The notes under the pieces: model-generated
Told to the model about the DNA's origin: nothing
Database searches by the model: none
Seen by the model: the letters and a program-made list of their open reading frames with translations, nothing else
Program-made: the position numbers and the translations under genes
Part shown: piece by piece, positions 35,692-45,424 of the stretch
Layout: every line of letters begins with the position of its first letter
Position numbering within the stretch: position 1 is the stretch's first letter
DNA from: Bacteroidaceae bacterium
GTDB taxonomy: Bacteria; Bacteroidota; Bacteroidia; Bacteroidales; Bacteroidaceae
Assembly (NCBI GenBank): GCA_017646665.1
Contig: JAGCMB010000014.1
Location: 1 to 64,000, forward strand
Length of the DNA stretch: 64,000 bases
Reading direction: 5' to 3'

Positions 35692-37113
35692 ATGAACAAC
35701 GACAAAGGATATTTTGAATCATCCGAGTTCCGCGAACTGCTTGCCAAATATGAGAACTCCATTAAGTTGGGGATGAGTATCTACTTCGGCATAGACGAGT
35801 TCGTGGACCTCCTGTCGTATTATCTCTCCATAGACAAAAGCGAAGAGGCCGAAAATGTACTCGAAGCTGCAAAGCGCCTTCATCCTACAGCACCTGAAAA
35901 CACAAAAATGGAAATCAGACTACTGCTGTATGCTGGTGAAGCAAGAAAGGCCCTTGAACTGTTCAAGGAACTGAAGTACATTGAAGAGGCTGAAATGCTG
36001 ACAATAAAGGCCGAAATTATGGTCGCATTACGTGATTTCAAGCAGGCTCACGACATAGCAATAGAACTATTGCAAAAATCAATGCCCGGACAAGAAAGCA
36101 TTTACGAAGGCCTGGAAATACTTCTTGATTGTGGATTTGCGCTTGACGCCTTGGAAATTTGCGAAACAGCCTTAAAAGCAGCACCACAACAGACTAGCCT
36201 CTACGAGGTAAAAGCCGAGTGCCTTATTGAATTGCAACGCATAAACGAAGCTGTAAGAATATACAACAAGCTACTCGACAGCAACCCCTACTCAACATTC
36301 TACTGGGAGCAATTGGGACACATATATTATATGGTCAAGAAATTCGGCAAGAGTCTTGAGTGTTTCGAATACGAAAGTGCAATAAACGAGGATATTGAAT
36401 ATGCCAATATGATGCAGGCATACTGTTACTACCATCTTCGGGATTACAGTTCTGCAAAAAAACTTTTTGCTACGCTTGCCGACAAATACCGCAACACAGT
36501 AACACCAATATTCTACATAGGACTTTGCCACTATTACGAGGGGAAGATAGAAGAGGCCATCACCGCCTTTGACATTGCAATAGGCAACGCACAAGAGGGA
36601 ACCATTTCAATGATGTTGGCAAGAATAAACAAAGCGATATTGCTCGACCTCTCGGGGGAGCAATCAGTTGCAGACGACGCAATGTCAATGGCACTGCTTA
36701 TGCACCCCGACAATATGAAGCAGTTGGTACTCACGGAGAAACGCCTATACGATTTACGCGACAAGGAAAATCTCACCTTCGACGATATGAACATTATCGA
36801 AACAAAGGAATGGAACACCGAGGAGACATTGTACAGGCTTGGAGTCCACCTTGTCAAGCACAACCATCTGACACTCGGTAAAAGGGTCTTGAACTACTGC
36901 CGTGACATCTGCTACGACAAATCCGACGTTGACGCATATCTCGCCTACATCCTTTGGAACACAGACAAAAAAGAACAAGCATTGGAAGCTATTGAAAATG
37001 CACTTGACGGACGTTCCAACGAACTGTTCGAGCTATTCGACATCCCATACAATGCAAATATAAGTTCCACGTCATTCATAGAACAGATAAAACAGAAAGA
37101 GAGCAGTAACTAA
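35692..37113 (+). CDS. Tetratricopeptide repeat protein
   Basis: A 473-residue protein with no signal peptide, built of helical repeats; clear TPR units include ALEICETALKAAPQQTSLYEVKAECLIELQRINEAVRIYNKLLDSNP in pieces and FGKSLECFEYESAINE...MMQAYCYYHLRDYSSAKKLF. TPR arrays are protein-binding scaffolds; partner unknown. It starts 24 bases after glnS and probably shares its transcript. A hairpin overlaps its stop codon. Confidence 0.85.
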   Translation: MNNDKGYFESSEFRELLAKYENSIKLGMSIYFGIDEFVDLLSYYLSIDKSEEAENVLEAAKRLHPTAPENTKMEIRLLLYAGEARKALELFKELKYIEEAEMLTIKAEIMVALRDFKQAHDIAIELLQKSMPGQESIYEGLEILLDCGFALDALEICETALKAAPQQTSLYEVKAECLIELQRINEAVRIYNKLLDSNPYSTFYWEQLGHIYYMVKKFGKSLECFEYESAINEDIEYANMMQAYCYYHLRDYSSAKKLFATLADKYRNTVTPIFYIGLCHYYEGKIEEAITAFDIAIGNAQEGTISMMLARINKAILLDLSGEQSVADDAMSMALLMHPDNMKQLVLTEKRLYDLRDKENLTFDDMNIIETKEWNTEETLYRLGVHLVKHNHLTLGKRVLNYCRDICYDKSDVDAYLAYILWNTDKKEQALEAIENALDGRSNELFELFDIPYNANISSTSFIEQIKQKESSN

Positions 37114-37127
37114 GACACTGCTCTCTT
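37097..37127 (+). terminator. Hairpin overlapping the end of the TPR gene
   Basis: AAGAGAGCAGT pairs with ACTGCTCTCTT (11 bp). The stop codon TAA (37111-37113) lies in the 9-nt loop, so the 5' arm is coding. Convergent manC follows. Confidence 0.75.
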
Positions 37128-37157
37128 CAATTATTTCAAAAATACGCTCCAAGCATA

Positions 37158-38222
37158 TTATTTCTCTTCGGCAAAATCCTTTATCCTGTTTTCATCGGCC
37201 ATCTTACAAACCAACAAATGACCCCCATTCTCTGCTACAATACAATCGTCAACACCAATCACTGCAACACTCTTCATTGTACGCGTATTTATTACACAAC
37301 CACGGGAATCAGAGAACTTTGCATCCACGCCCAAAGCAGCATTACCATTCATATCCTTTGGAACATTACAGTACAATGACATCCAGGTACCAAGATCGCT
37401 CCATCCGAAATTGGATGGAAATACAAAAATCTCTTCTGCACGTTCCATAATTGCATAATCAACAGAAATACTTCGACATTCAGGGAAGTGCTCATTCACA
37501 AGTTCCTGTTCCTTATCTGTATAATAGTATGGCAACAGGGATTCAAAGACCGAAGCTATTGGCGATTGGTACACCCTGAACGCATTTACGATTGTTGAAA
37601 CATTCCAGATAAAGATACCGGAGTTCCAATAGAAATTGTTTTTTGCGATATAGGACTGTGCAATCTCCAACGAAGGTTTTTCCTTAAAAGAGTCGACACG
37701 AAAGACCTCTTTGTTTGCCAACGACGAACTACCAAGCACAGCCTCAATATAGCCATATCCCGTTTCAGGTCGGGTTGGTTTTATTCCCAAAGTGAGTATT
37801 GCATCCGAATCTGCAACGAAATTAAGCGACGACTTTATCACACGCTGGAACTCTTGAACATCTGCAACAAAATGGTCACTTGGTGTAACAACCATATTGG
37901 CATTGGGAAAGCGTTTCTTTATCTTCCAGGCTGCATAGGCAATACAAGGGGCTGTATTGCGACGACAAGGCTCCTTCAAGATATTCTCTTCCAAAATCAT
38001 AGGCAACTGCTCTTTCACCAACGGAGCATATTTCTCAGATGTAAGCACCCACACATTTTCCATTGGACAAATGCCCTTAAAGCGTTCAACGGTAAGTTGC
38101 AATAACGATTTACCACATCCCAGCACATCAATAAACTGCTTGGGACAATCGGCGGTACTCATAGGCCAGAAACGGCTTCCTACTCCACCCGCCATAATAA
38201 CAATATGATTGGAAGTTTCCAT
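37158..38222 (-). CDS. manC: Mannose-1-phosphate guanylyltransferase
   Basis: A 354-residue nucleotidyltransferase that forms GDP-mannose from GTP and mannose-1-phosphate. It shows the pyrophosphorylase signature AGGVGSRFWPMSTADCPKQF in two adjacent pieces at the N-terminus, VVTPSDHFV, EKPS and the sugar-binding WNSGIFIWN. It lacks the C-terminal phosphomannose isomerase domain found in bifunctional ManC/AlgA. GDP-mannose is the precursor of mannose, fucose and related sugars in surface polysaccharides. Divergent from the MraY/WecA-like gene at 38.5 kb, which also serves surface glycan synthesis. Confidence 0.9.
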   Translation of the reverse strand: METSNHIVIMAGGVGSRFWPMSTADCPKQFIDVLGCGKSLLQLTVERFKGICPMENVWVLTSEKYAPLVKEQLPMILEENILKEPCRRNTAPCIAYAAWKIKKRFPNANMVVTPSDHFVADVQEFQRVIKSSLNFVADSDAILTLGIKPTRPETGYGYIEAVLGSSSLANKEVFRVDSFKEKPSLEIAQSYIAKNNFYWNSGIFIWNVSTIVNAFRVYQSPIASVFESLLPYYYTDKEQELVNEHFPECRSISVDYAIMERAEEIFVFPSNFGWSDLGTWMSLYCNVPKDMNGNAALGVDAKFSDSRGCVINTRTMKSVAVIGVDDCIVAENGGHLLVCKMADENRIKDFAEEK

Positions 38223-38426
38223 ATTCTTTGTTAATATTATTCAACAAAACCGGTTCTTTTTTGTTATCAAAACAAATGAAATCCATTGCAAATTTATATA
38301 AAAATACGAAAAACGTCAATATCAGATACATTTTATTCATATATCACATAAACAACTATATATAGAACTATTTTTATAATTCACAGATTTAAATTGACAA
38401 AACTATCTTTTTTAAAATAAAACAAT

Positions 38427-38434
38427 TATATTTG
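38427..38434 (+). promoter_or_regulatory. Bacteroidota -7 element of the MraY/WecA-like gene
   Basis: TATATTTG, an exact TAnnTTTG match, 33 bases before the ATG in a very AT-rich divergent intergenic region. No convincing -33 box. Confidence 0.55.
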
Positions 38435-38467
38435 CAAAAAGTAAGATAACAAATACTTCAAAAAACA

Positions 38468-39634
38468 ATGTCAAGTATCCAACATATCATACTTCCAGCA
38501 TTGCTTGCTTTCTTAGGAACATTGTGGATTCATCCCAAAGTTCTTAAAATTGCAATACTTAAAAACCTGGTAGACAACCCCGATGCAAGAAAACTACAGC
38601 GTAACCCGGTACCGGTAATGGGTGGCGTGGCTGTTTTCTTCGGCATCGTCATTGGCTTGTGCAGTTCACAAGCAATGTTCAACAGCGCAACCACTTTCAT
38701 GCTCATTTCGGCAATGATGATTATGTTGTACATTGGAACCATTGACGACATCATCGACCTGTCACCAAACATTCGTTTTTTTGTAGAGATTATCGTTATT
38801 GCTTGGCTGATTTATGCAACTAAATCATCAATAAATTGTTTTTGGGGACTTTGGGGAGTGATGAATATTCCAGAATGGGCCTCATACATACTGACTATCT
38901 TCGCATCAGTGGGCATTATAAATGCTGTCAATCTGATTGACGGCGTGAACGGCCTTTCATCGGGATACTGCTTTATGTCGTCGGTACTATTCGCTATATT
39001 CTTCTATATATCGGGTAACCAGATTATGGCCTCTCTTGCAATATCAGCAGCAGGAGCAATTATCCCATTTTTTCTCCACAATGTATTTGGCAATAAAACA
39101 AAAATGTTTATTGGCGACGGAGGCACATTGGTCATTGGCACATTGATGGCAATGTTTGTAATGAACATCCTTGAACAACAGACAGAGTGTTCGGCACTTG
39201 CCAATGAAGGCGTAGGTCTAATACCGTTCAGTCTTGCGGTAATGTCAATCCCGGTGTTTGACACCCTGCGCGTGATGTCTACCCGAATCTTGAACAAGAA
39301 ATCGCCATTCAGCCCCGACAAGACACACCTGCACCATTTGTTCATTGATTTAGGATTTTCACATATCGGCACAACAATTTCAATATTGTCACTGAACTTT
39401 CTTATCGTTGCAATATGGTTTGTGTCGTATAAATTAGGAGCATCAGTTGATATACAATTATATATTGTTGTAGGCTGCAGTCTTTTGTCAACATTCATTT
39501 TCTACTGGTTTGCTAAAAGACAAATCAACAACAACACAAAAAAACTGAAGGTATTAAAAAGCATCGCAAAGACATTGCAATTTGAAAAGAAAGGTATATG
39601 GCGTACCATTCAACGAATAATTGACAAGCTATAA
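38468..39634 (+). CDS. MraY/WecA family undecaprenyl-phosphate glycosylphosphotransferase
   Basis: A 388-residue polytopic inner-membrane enzyme (about ten helices) that links a sugar-1-phosphate, usually GlcNAc-1-P, to undecaprenyl phosphate as the first step of a surface glycan. Signatures: PVPVMGG, the Asp pair in TIDDIIDLSP, the catalytic NLIDGVNGLSSG, MFIGDGGTL, and the WecA-type His motif DKTHLHH. The His motif and length make it WecA/RgpG-like rather than the peptidoglycan MraY. A perfect hairpin follows its stop. Confidence 0.88.
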   Translation: MSSIQHIILPALLAFLGTLWIHPKVLKIAILKNLVDNPDARKLQRNPVPVMGGVAVFFGIVIGLCSSQAMFNSATTFMLISAMMIMLYIGTIDDIIDLSPNIRFFVEIIVIAWLIYATKSSINCFWGLWGVMNIPEWASYILTIFASVGIINAVNLIDGVNGLSSGYCFMSSVLFAIFFYISGNQIMASLAISAAGAIIPFFLHNVFGNKTKMFIGDGGTLVIGTLMAMFVMNILEQQTECSALANEGVGLIPFSLAVMSIPVFDTLRVMSTRILNKKSPFSPDKTHLHHLFIDLGFSHIGTTISILSLNFLIVAIWFVSYKLGASVDIQLYIVVGCSLLSTFIFYWFAKRQINNNTKKLKVLKSIAKTLQFEKKGIWRTIQRIIDKL

Positions 39635-39637
39635 AAT

Positions 39638-39670
39638 AACAAAAAAGGCGGCTTTGCCGCCTTTTTTGTT
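39638..39670. terminator. Bidirectional intrinsic terminator
   Basis: AACAAAAAAGGCGGC pairs with GCCGCCTTTTTTGTT (15 bp perfect, TTT loop). GC-rich core with A and T runs on each side, the ideal form for a terminator working in both directions between convergent genes. Confidence 0.92.
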
Positions 39671-39674
39671 ACAA

Positions 39675-40925
39675 TCAATCACGACCAATATTGTAGTTTA
39701 CGCGGTGCACACCCAAGAGCCTGTCATATCTATCTCCAAATCCACGATAGAAAACGTAAATGGCATACTCGTTTTCAGTATTATAGAAATTTCCCTCAGC
39801 AGGAACATTATCAGCAACACCCGATTTTGACGGAACCCACACATACTGATAATTATACACGCCCATTTTCAATGGCACGGAGACAAAATAGTACTTCTCT
39901 TCCTCATCATACTCAAGCCTGTTCATAAGAGCAAATCCGTTTCCGCAAAAATCGCCAAGCAGATAATAACTGCCATCGGCACGACGTGGAGCATCGAGTG
40001 CAAAATGAACATTCATATAATCAGCCTCAATGGTTGTACCAAAGCCCTCAAAGGTGTTGACATAAAAACGTCCGTTCTCATCACGATAACTCGAATGAGA
40101 AACACGCGGCTTGTCCATATATAGCACTGCATTATAATAAGGTTCAACATACACTACCTCTTCAACACCTTCACCAGGCGATGTCGGGTCGGCAATCTCA
40201 AAACGGCGATACTCATTACCGGCATTGAACACCAGCTTTTCATTGTGTACATATTCCACCTTACCATTTGTAATGTATGTCGGGACAAGACCACTCACAA
40301 AATTATCCCTGCGTCCATTCTGATAGACAACCGGTTTAATTTCACTAGCGGGAGAGGCTACAAAAGAGGGATATTGGACAGTAAACGACACCTGCTGATG
40401 CCCCTCATTAAAAGAGATATCAGTATCACCACTGACAAAGGCATCAATCATCATTTTAGGTTCAACAACCGAAAAATCAAACACCACAACGGGCATATCA
40501 CTCTCCTCTTCATCATCAAAGACCTCGACACGATAATTACCCGACACCTTGAGTGCCACATAATCATTCGGTATAACAAATTCGTAATGCGTATACAGTT
40601 GGGTTGTATTCACCGAGTTCTCCCAATCTTCAATTATCAAATCATTGAACCCTTCGAGATAATCAATATCAAAAAGTTCCGACTGTGTCCAATCAGCATT
40701 ACAATGTATTATGCGATAAGTATAGCGATGATACACGTGTGACATCTCGTCAAACGAGAACTGGAGAACATCATCACTGCCAAGACTCATTACAGGCATT
40801 TCGCCCCAATTGCCGTTAAGCAGCATTTGCGGTGTACGCACCGTTGGGATGGTTGAGCGTGAGAACTGCGCATTGACTCCAACAGTCACAAATAACAATA
40901 TGTATGTGATAATATGTTTGAACAT
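39675..40925 (-). CDS. DUF5103 protein, type IX secretion system plug protein
   Basis: A 416-residue exported protein with a signal peptide ending in VGVNAQ and an almost all-beta mature part (QFSFDEMSHVYHRYTYRIIHCNADW, DVLQFSFDE, YNYQYVWVPS). It matches the DUF5103 family, whose Flavobacterium johnsoniae member caps the SprA translocon on the periplasmic side when no substrate is leaving. Its presence suggests that this organism has a type IX secretion system, which agrees with the CTD-like protein at 54.4 kb. It stands alone and is divergent from the DUF1460 gene. Confidence 0.8.
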   Translation of the reverse strand: MFKHIITYILLFVTVGVNAQFSRSTIPTVRTPQMLLNGNWGEMPVMSLGSDDVLQFSFDEMSHVYHRYTYRIIHCNADWTQSELFDIDYLEGFNDLIIEDWENSVNTTQLYTHYEFVIPNDYVALKVSGNYRVEVFDDEEESDMPVVVFDFSVVEPKMMIDAFVSGDTDISFNEGHQQVSFTVQYPSFVASPASEIKPVVYQNGRRDNFVSGLVPTYITNGKVEYVHNEKLVFNAGNEYRRFEIADPTSPGEGVEEVVYVEPYYNAVLYMDKPRVSHSSYRDENGRFYVNTFEGFGTTIEADYMNVHFALDAPRRADGSYYLLGDFCGNGFALMNRLEYDEEEKYYFVSVPLKMGVYNYQYVWVPSKSGVADNVPAEGNFYNTENEYAIYVFYRGFGDRYDRLLGVHRVNYNIGRD

Positions 40926-40952
40926 ATCTCTATATTAATCTAATTTACAAGG

Positions 40953-40960
40953 CGAAGATA
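40953..40960 (-). promoter_or_regulatory. Bacteroidota -7 element of the DUF5103 gene
   Basis: TATCTTCG on the minus strand, 28 bases before the ATG of the DUF5103 gene. It is almost back to back with the plus-strand -7 box at 40976. Confidence 0.5.
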
Positions 40961-40975
40961 ATCATTTAAAAACAA

Positions 40976-40983
40976 TATTTTTG
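40976..40983 (+). promoter_or_regulatory. Bacteroidota -7 element of the DUF1460 gene
   Basis: TATTTTTG, an exact TAnnTTTG match, 33 bases before the DUF1460 ATG. Confidence 0.55.
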
Positions 40984-41015
40984 TATATTTACATAGTTTA
41001 TGACATTATACCGCA

Positions 41016-41864
41016 ATGAAAAACATAATAACATATCTGATATTCGCCCTACTCCCCATTGCTGCTATGCCGCAAAAGGTCATATACAGTAGCGAAGACA
41101 GCACAAATATCACAAAAATACTGCACGGAATAAGCAACAGCCACACATCTGGCACCGGTGAGAAGCTAATCACCATAGCCGACAGGTTCATAGGCAAAAA
41201 ATATGTAGGCGGCACATTGGAACAAGGCAAAGAGGAGCCACTGTTCATAAGCTGCACAAAACTCGACTGCACCACATTTGTAGAGCTGGTACTTGCCATT
41301 GCAAAAACGGAAAACGACGGCAGCACAAGATTTATTGACGTATGTCACAATCTTGAAACAATACGTTACCGCAACGGGAAAAACAACGGGTACACAAGCC
41401 GTCTGCACTACATAAGTTGGTGGATAAATGACAACGCTAAAGAGGGCATCCTCAAAGAAATCACCCGAGAGTTGAGCGATGAAAAACAGATTTTGAATCT
41501 CAATTTTATGAGTTCGCACCCAAGCAGCTACCCATTGCTTGACGAGAACCCCGAATATATAAAAGAGATTGAACAGTTAGAAATTCCGTACCGTAATTTG
41601 CAGACAAATTACATACCGAAAGAGAAATTAAGCCAGTCAATATGTAACAAGATAAAAGCCGGAGATATCATAGCAATAACAACATCCATCAAAGGGCTCG
41701 ACGTAACACACATTGGATTTGCACACTATCACAACGGTGTACTATCCCTGCTACACGCTTCGAGCAGCAAGGGGGCGGTTACAAAAGATGTGCAACCATT
41801 ACGCGAGTACCTTGCCGGGAAGAAACACCACACAGGCATCAGGGTTTTTAGAGCCGTCTTTTAA
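41016..41864 (+). CDS. DUF1460 domain protein (N-acetylmuramoyl-L-alanine amidase-like)
   Basis: A 282-residue exported protein with a signal peptide (MKNIITYLIFALLPIAAMPQ) and one NlpC/P60-related DUF1460 domain. The likely nucleophile Cys lies in the motif TKLDCTTFVE, with the His in VTHIGFAHYHNG. Structurally studied DUF1460 proteins from Bacteroides are thought to be muramoyl-alanine amidases acting on anhydro-muropeptides, so a role in peptidoglycan turnover or recycling is likely. Convergent with the acyltransferase gene. Confidence 0.83.
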   Translation: MKNIITYLIFALLPIAAMPQKVIYSSEDSTNITKILHGISNSHTSGTGEKLITIADRFIGKKYVGGTLEQGKEEPLFISCTKLDCTTFVELVLAIAKTENDGSTRFIDVCHNLETIRYRNGKNNGYTSRLHYISWWINDNAKEGILKEITRELSDEKQILNLNFMSSHPSSYPLLDENPEYIKEIEQLEIPYRNLQTNYIPKEKLSQSICNKIKAGDIIAITTSIKGLDVTHIGFAHYHNGVLSLLHASSSKGAVTKDVQPLREYLAGKKHHTGIRVFRAVF

Positions 41865-41891
41865 TCAGCAGACAGACACCTGAGTGCCTGA

Positions 41892-42833
41892 TTACTCATT
41901 TTTCAAAAGACGCTTACGGTTCTCGCGTCGGATTCTCTCGTGCTCTTCATAACCGGCACGGGTACGTTTCCATCGGTTATGTGTCCATAGCCACAATTCC
42001 GGATTTTCCTTAATTGCCTGTTCCAACAATTCGTAATAGCGGTTAGTAGGTTCAAATTCCGCCATTTCCGAAGCATCCTCGGCAAACAACTCAAGATGAG
42101 CTGTATAATGTCCACGCTTTACGCGCCTCATTCTAACAAAGAATAGCGAAGCCTTCGTGCGCTGAGCGATTTTCTCAGTTCCGGTAAAAACAGGAGTATC
42201 TCTATGCAAGAAATCTAACCAATGGTGAATAGACTCCCAACTTGGTACCTGATCGGCAATAAAACCAATTACAAACTGATTTTTATCTTTGATTATTTTA
42301 AGAATTCTCCGCAAAGTATTTGCCATTGTGATTGATTCGGCACCGTACTGATCTCTCATCTTCTTCATCAAACTGTCAATACGTTTATTTTGTAGCGGAT
42401 GATATATATCTCCAACAACAACATTTTCATCATTGAAATAAAGAGAAATGGAAACCAAATACTCCCAATTTATGAAATGCCCCATATAACACACACAAGA
42501 GCGTCCCTCGGCTACCATACGATATACATCATCCAAGCCCGTAAAAACTAACCTCTTGCGTATCTCTTTCTCGCTCATTCCATAAAACTTAATGGTTTCG
42601 ACAAAATAGTCACATAGCGAGGCATAAAACCTACGTTCAATATCCTTAATCTCCTTTATATCTTTTTCAGGGAAAGATTTTACAAGATTGTCGCGCACTA
42701 TCTTACGACGATAACGTACCAGATAGTAAACAAGAAAATATATTATATCTGACAAAGCATATAAAATACAGAACGGCAATTTGTTGAGTACAAACAAAAA
42801 AGCCAACAGAATGTAATATAGAATTGTTTTCAT
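41892..42833 (-). CDS. LpxL/HtrB-like lipid A acyltransferase
   Basis: A 313-residue protein with an N-terminal membrane anchor (TILYYILLAFLFVLNKLPFCILYALSDIIYF in pieces) and a lysophospholipid acyltransferase domain. The catalytic H(X)4E motif is HFINWE within CYMGHFINWEYL, and FIADQVPS is the second conserved block. It should add a secondary acyl chain to lipid A from acyl-ACP at the inner membrane. Length (about 300) fits LpxL. Alternative substrates such as ornithine lipids cannot be excluded. Confidence 0.85.
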   Translation of the reverse strand: MKTILYYILLAFLFVLNKLPFCILYALSDIIYFLVYYLVRYRRKIVRDNLVKSFPEKDIKEIKDIERRFYASLCDYFVETIKFYGMSEKEIRKRLVFTGLDDVYRMVAEGRSCVCYMGHFINWEYLVSISLYFNDENVVVGDIYHPLQNKRIDSLMKKMRDQYGAESITMANTLRRILKIIKDKNQFVIGFIADQVPSWESIHHWLDFLHRDTPVFTGTEKIAQRTKASLFFVRMRRVKRGHYTAHLELFAEDASEMAEFEPTNRYYELLEQAIKENPELWLWTHNRWKRTRAGYEEHERIRRENRKRLLKNE

Positions 42834-42960
42834 AGGTTATTAACCGCAGATTTGGATTTTCACTTATGCAAAAGTATATATTTTTTTCAAGAATAAAAGA
42901 CCGCAGCTTTCTAAAGTTATTACAGACACCAGAATTACGGTAGCCTTATGCCAAGTATAT

Positions 42961-42999
42961 ACAGCAGCACCCCTCGGAAATTCCGAGGGGTGCTGCTGT
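42961..42999. terminator. Long perfect hairpin after the OmpA gene
   Basis: ACAGCAGCACCCCTCGGA pairs with TCCGAGGGGTGCTGCTGT (18 bp, 3-nt loop). It lies 11 bases past the OmpA family gene stop on the minus strand. Confidence 0.82.
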
Positions 43000-43010
43000 A
43001 TAAGAATCGA

Positions 43011-43724
43011 TTATTTCAAAGTTCCGTTGTTTGCTGCATCTATCATTTCGGCACTTGCATAAAGATAAATCTCGACTCGGCGGTTTTCTGCACGGCCAGC
43101 TGCTGTTGAGTTATCGGCCACAGGCTGTTTTGAGCCAAAACCCTCTACACTTTTTATCTGGCTCTCGGGCACGCCCTTTGACAACAGATAGCCAGACACA
43201 GCCTCGGCACGTTTGACCGACAATGGGTCATTTATCGCGTCACTTCCGGTAGAATCTGTGTGACCATAAATAACAACATCTGCATCACTGAATTCAATCA
43301 GCACCTTTGCAAACTCGGCCAAATTATTCTGCGCACTCTTGTTCAAAGAATACTTGTTTGTCTCGAACAACACACCTGAATCAAATGTTACCTTTACTGC
43401 CGTAAGGTTGTTTGTATCTGTTATTGTCTGCACGGTTGCATTCTCAACCTGTGCTGCCGCCTCGGCTGCATTATCCATTCTCTTACCGATCAAAGCACCC
43501 GTACCGGCACCGACTGCCGTTCCTACCGCAGCACCGATAGCTGCACCTGTACCGGTTTTTCCTGTAAATTTACCAATAATAGCACCAATTACTGCACCGC
43601 CTAAGGCACCGCCGGCAGCACCAATTGTAGTACCCTTCGCCAAATTACTCCAACTACCGCAACTCGATAAAATAAGCGCAGAAGAAAGCACAATGCAAAT
43701 TGTCTTTACGAATTTCATATTCAC
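43011..43724 (-). CDS. OmpA family lipoprotein with glycine-zipper segment
   Basis: A 237-residue outer-membrane lipoprotein, lipobox LILSSC. Residues about 30-80 are a glycine-zipper (GAAGGALGGAVIGAIIGKFTG in two pieces) that can insert in or associate with membrane. The C-terminal OmpA domain carries ADVVIYGHTDSTG, LSVKRAEAVSGYL and GFGSKQPVADN...NRRVEIYL, the meso-DAP-binding features that hold the outer membrane to peptidoglycan. Similar to Pal/YiaD. An ATG two codons in is an equal start candidate. Confidence 0.88.
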   Translation of the reverse strand: MNMKFVKTICIVLSSALILSSCGSWSNLAKGTTIGAAGGALGGAVIGAIIGKFTGKTGTGAAIGAAVGTAVGAGTGALIGKRMDNAAEAAAQVENATVQTITDTNNLTAVKVTFDSGVLFETNKYSLNKSAQNNLAEFAKVLIEFSDADVVIYGHTDSTGSDAINDPLSVKRAEAVSGYLLSKGVPESQIKSVEGFGSKQPVADNSTAAGRAENRRVEIYLYASAEMIDAANNGTLK

Positions 43725-43864
43725 AACTATTTTTTAGATTCTAACTTTTCGCAAAGTTAACTAAAAATATTTTTTCACACAAACAGCCTCCCTTAATTGA
43801 ATATAAATTCATACAAGGGGAAAAACACACTATTGAAATTCGCAATTATATTAATATATTTTTA

Positions 43865-43872
43865 TACTTTTG
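43865..43872 (+). promoter_or_regulatory. Bacteroidota -7 element of proS
   Basis: TACTTTTG, an exact TAnnTTTG match, 36 bases before the proS ATG. The nearest TTG upstream is too far for a good -33 box. Confidence 0.5.
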
Positions 43873-43908
43873 CAGATAGTATTCAGATATAAATAAATAA
43901 CAGAATAT

Positions 43909-45387
43909 ATGGCCGAATTAAAAGAACTTACAAAGCGCAGTGAGAGCTACTCACAATGGTACAACGACCTGGTAATAAAAGCTGACCTTGCAGAACAGTC
44001 ACCAGTAAGAGGATGTATGGTAATAAAGCCCTATGGCTATGCTATCTGGGAAAAGATACAGCGTACACTCGATGATATGTTTAAAGAAACCGGTCACGTG
44101 AACGCATATTTCCCTATGCTCATACCAAAATCATACCTCAGCCGCGAGGCAGAACACGTTGAGGGTTTTGCCAAGGAGTGCGCAGTTGTGACACACTACC
44201 GCCTAAAGAACGCCGAGGACGGAAGTGGCGTTGTTGTAGACCCTGCTGCAAGACTCGAGGAGGAGATGATTATCCGCCCGACATCAGAAACAATCATTTG
44301 GAGTACATACAAGAATTGGATTCAATCCTATCGCGATCTGCCAATTATGGTGAACCAGTGGGCAAACGTAATGCGTTGGGAGATGCGCACACGCCTGTTC
44401 CTGCGTACAGCAGAGTTCTTGTGGCAGGAAGGACACACCGCACACGCCACACGCGAAGAGGCCGAAAAAGAGGCACAGACAATGCTCCACGTTTACAACG
44501 ATTTTGCAAACAACTATATGGCATTGCCGGTTGTTATGGGCGTCAAGTCAGCAAATGAGCGTTTTGCCGGAGCTCTTGACACATACACAATCGAAGGTAT
44601 GATGCAGGACGGTAAGGCTCTACAATGTGGTACATCACACTTCCTGGGACAAAACTTTGCAAAAGCATTCAACGTACAGTTCGTAGACAAGAACAACAAT
44701 CTCGAATATGTATGGGCGACATCATGGGGTGTATCTACCCGTCTGATGGGTGCACTCATCATGACCCACTCCGACGACAACGGCCTCGTTCTACCCCCGG
44801 CACTTGCACCAATGCAGGTAGTAATTGTGCCTATCTACAAAAACGAAGAGCAGCTTGCAAAAATTAAGGAGACAGTTGACCCAATGATTGCAGAACTCAA
44901 AAAGATGGGTATCACCGTGAAGTTCGATGACGCCGACAACAAACGTCCTGGCTTCAAGTTCGCAGAATATGAGCTAAAGGGTGTACCTGTACGTTTGGTA
45001 CTTGGTGCACGCGATATTGAAAACGGCACAATCGAGGTAATGCGTCGCGACACACTCGAAAAGCAGACACGTTCAATTGAGGGCATCACAACATTCGTAA
45101 AGGAACTGCTTGATGACATCCAGACCAATCTACACCGCAAGGCTCTTGCTATGCGCGAAGCCAACACACGCAGCGTAGACACATACGAGGAGTTCAAGAC
45201 CGAGATTGAAAAGGGTGGTTTCATACTTGCACACTGGGACGGTACACCTGAAACAGAAGAGCAAATCAAGAACGATACCAAGGCAACAATCCGTTGTATT
45301 CCATTGGGCTGGGACGAGACACCTGGAACCTGTATGGTAACCGGCAAGCCTTCGGCACGTCGAGTACTGTTTGCAAGAGCATACTAA
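43909..45387 (+). CDS. proS: Proline-tRNA ligase
   Basis: A 492-residue class II synthetase of the shorter archaeal/eukaryotic-like type, without the editing insertion of E. coli ProRS. Motif 2 lies in [31 protein letters not shown] (in pieces) and motif 3 near [20 protein letters not shown]. The C-terminal zinc-binding-like extension ends RVLFARAY. Charges tRNA-Pro in the cytoplasm. The next gene, a GT2, starts 37 bases later and may be co-transcribed. Confidence 0.95.
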   Translation: MAELKELTKRSESYSQWYNDLVIKADLAEQSPVRGCMVIKPYGYAIWEKIQRTLDDMFKETGHVNAYFPMLIPKSYLSREAEHVEGFAKECAVVTHYRLKNAEDGSGVVVDPAARLEEEMIIRPTSETIIWSTYKNWIQSYRDLPIMVNQWANVMRWEMRTRLFLRTAEFLWQEGHTAHATREEAEKEAQTMLHVYNDFANNYMALPVVMGVKSANERFAGALDTYTIEGMMQDGKALQCGTSHFLGQNFAKAFNVQFVDKNNNLEYVWATSWGVSTRLMGALIMTHSDDNGLVLPPALAPMQVVIVPIYKNEEQLAKIKETVDPMIAELKKMGITVKFDDADNKRPGFKFAEYELKGVPVRLVLGARDIENGTIEVMRRDTLEKQTRSIEGITTFVKELLDDIQTNLHRKALAMREANTRSVDTYEEFKTEIEKGGFILAHWDGTPETEEQIKNDTKATIRCIPLGWDETPGTCMVTGKPSARRVLFARAY

Positions 45388-45424
45388 ACTTTGCAAATAC
45401 ACACAGACAAACAATACATAAAAG

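Noticed and set aside
41864..41895. Terminator between the DUF1460 and acyltransferase genes
   Set aside because: Only a short AATCAG/CTGATT match with a long loop and no T-run; too weak to list.
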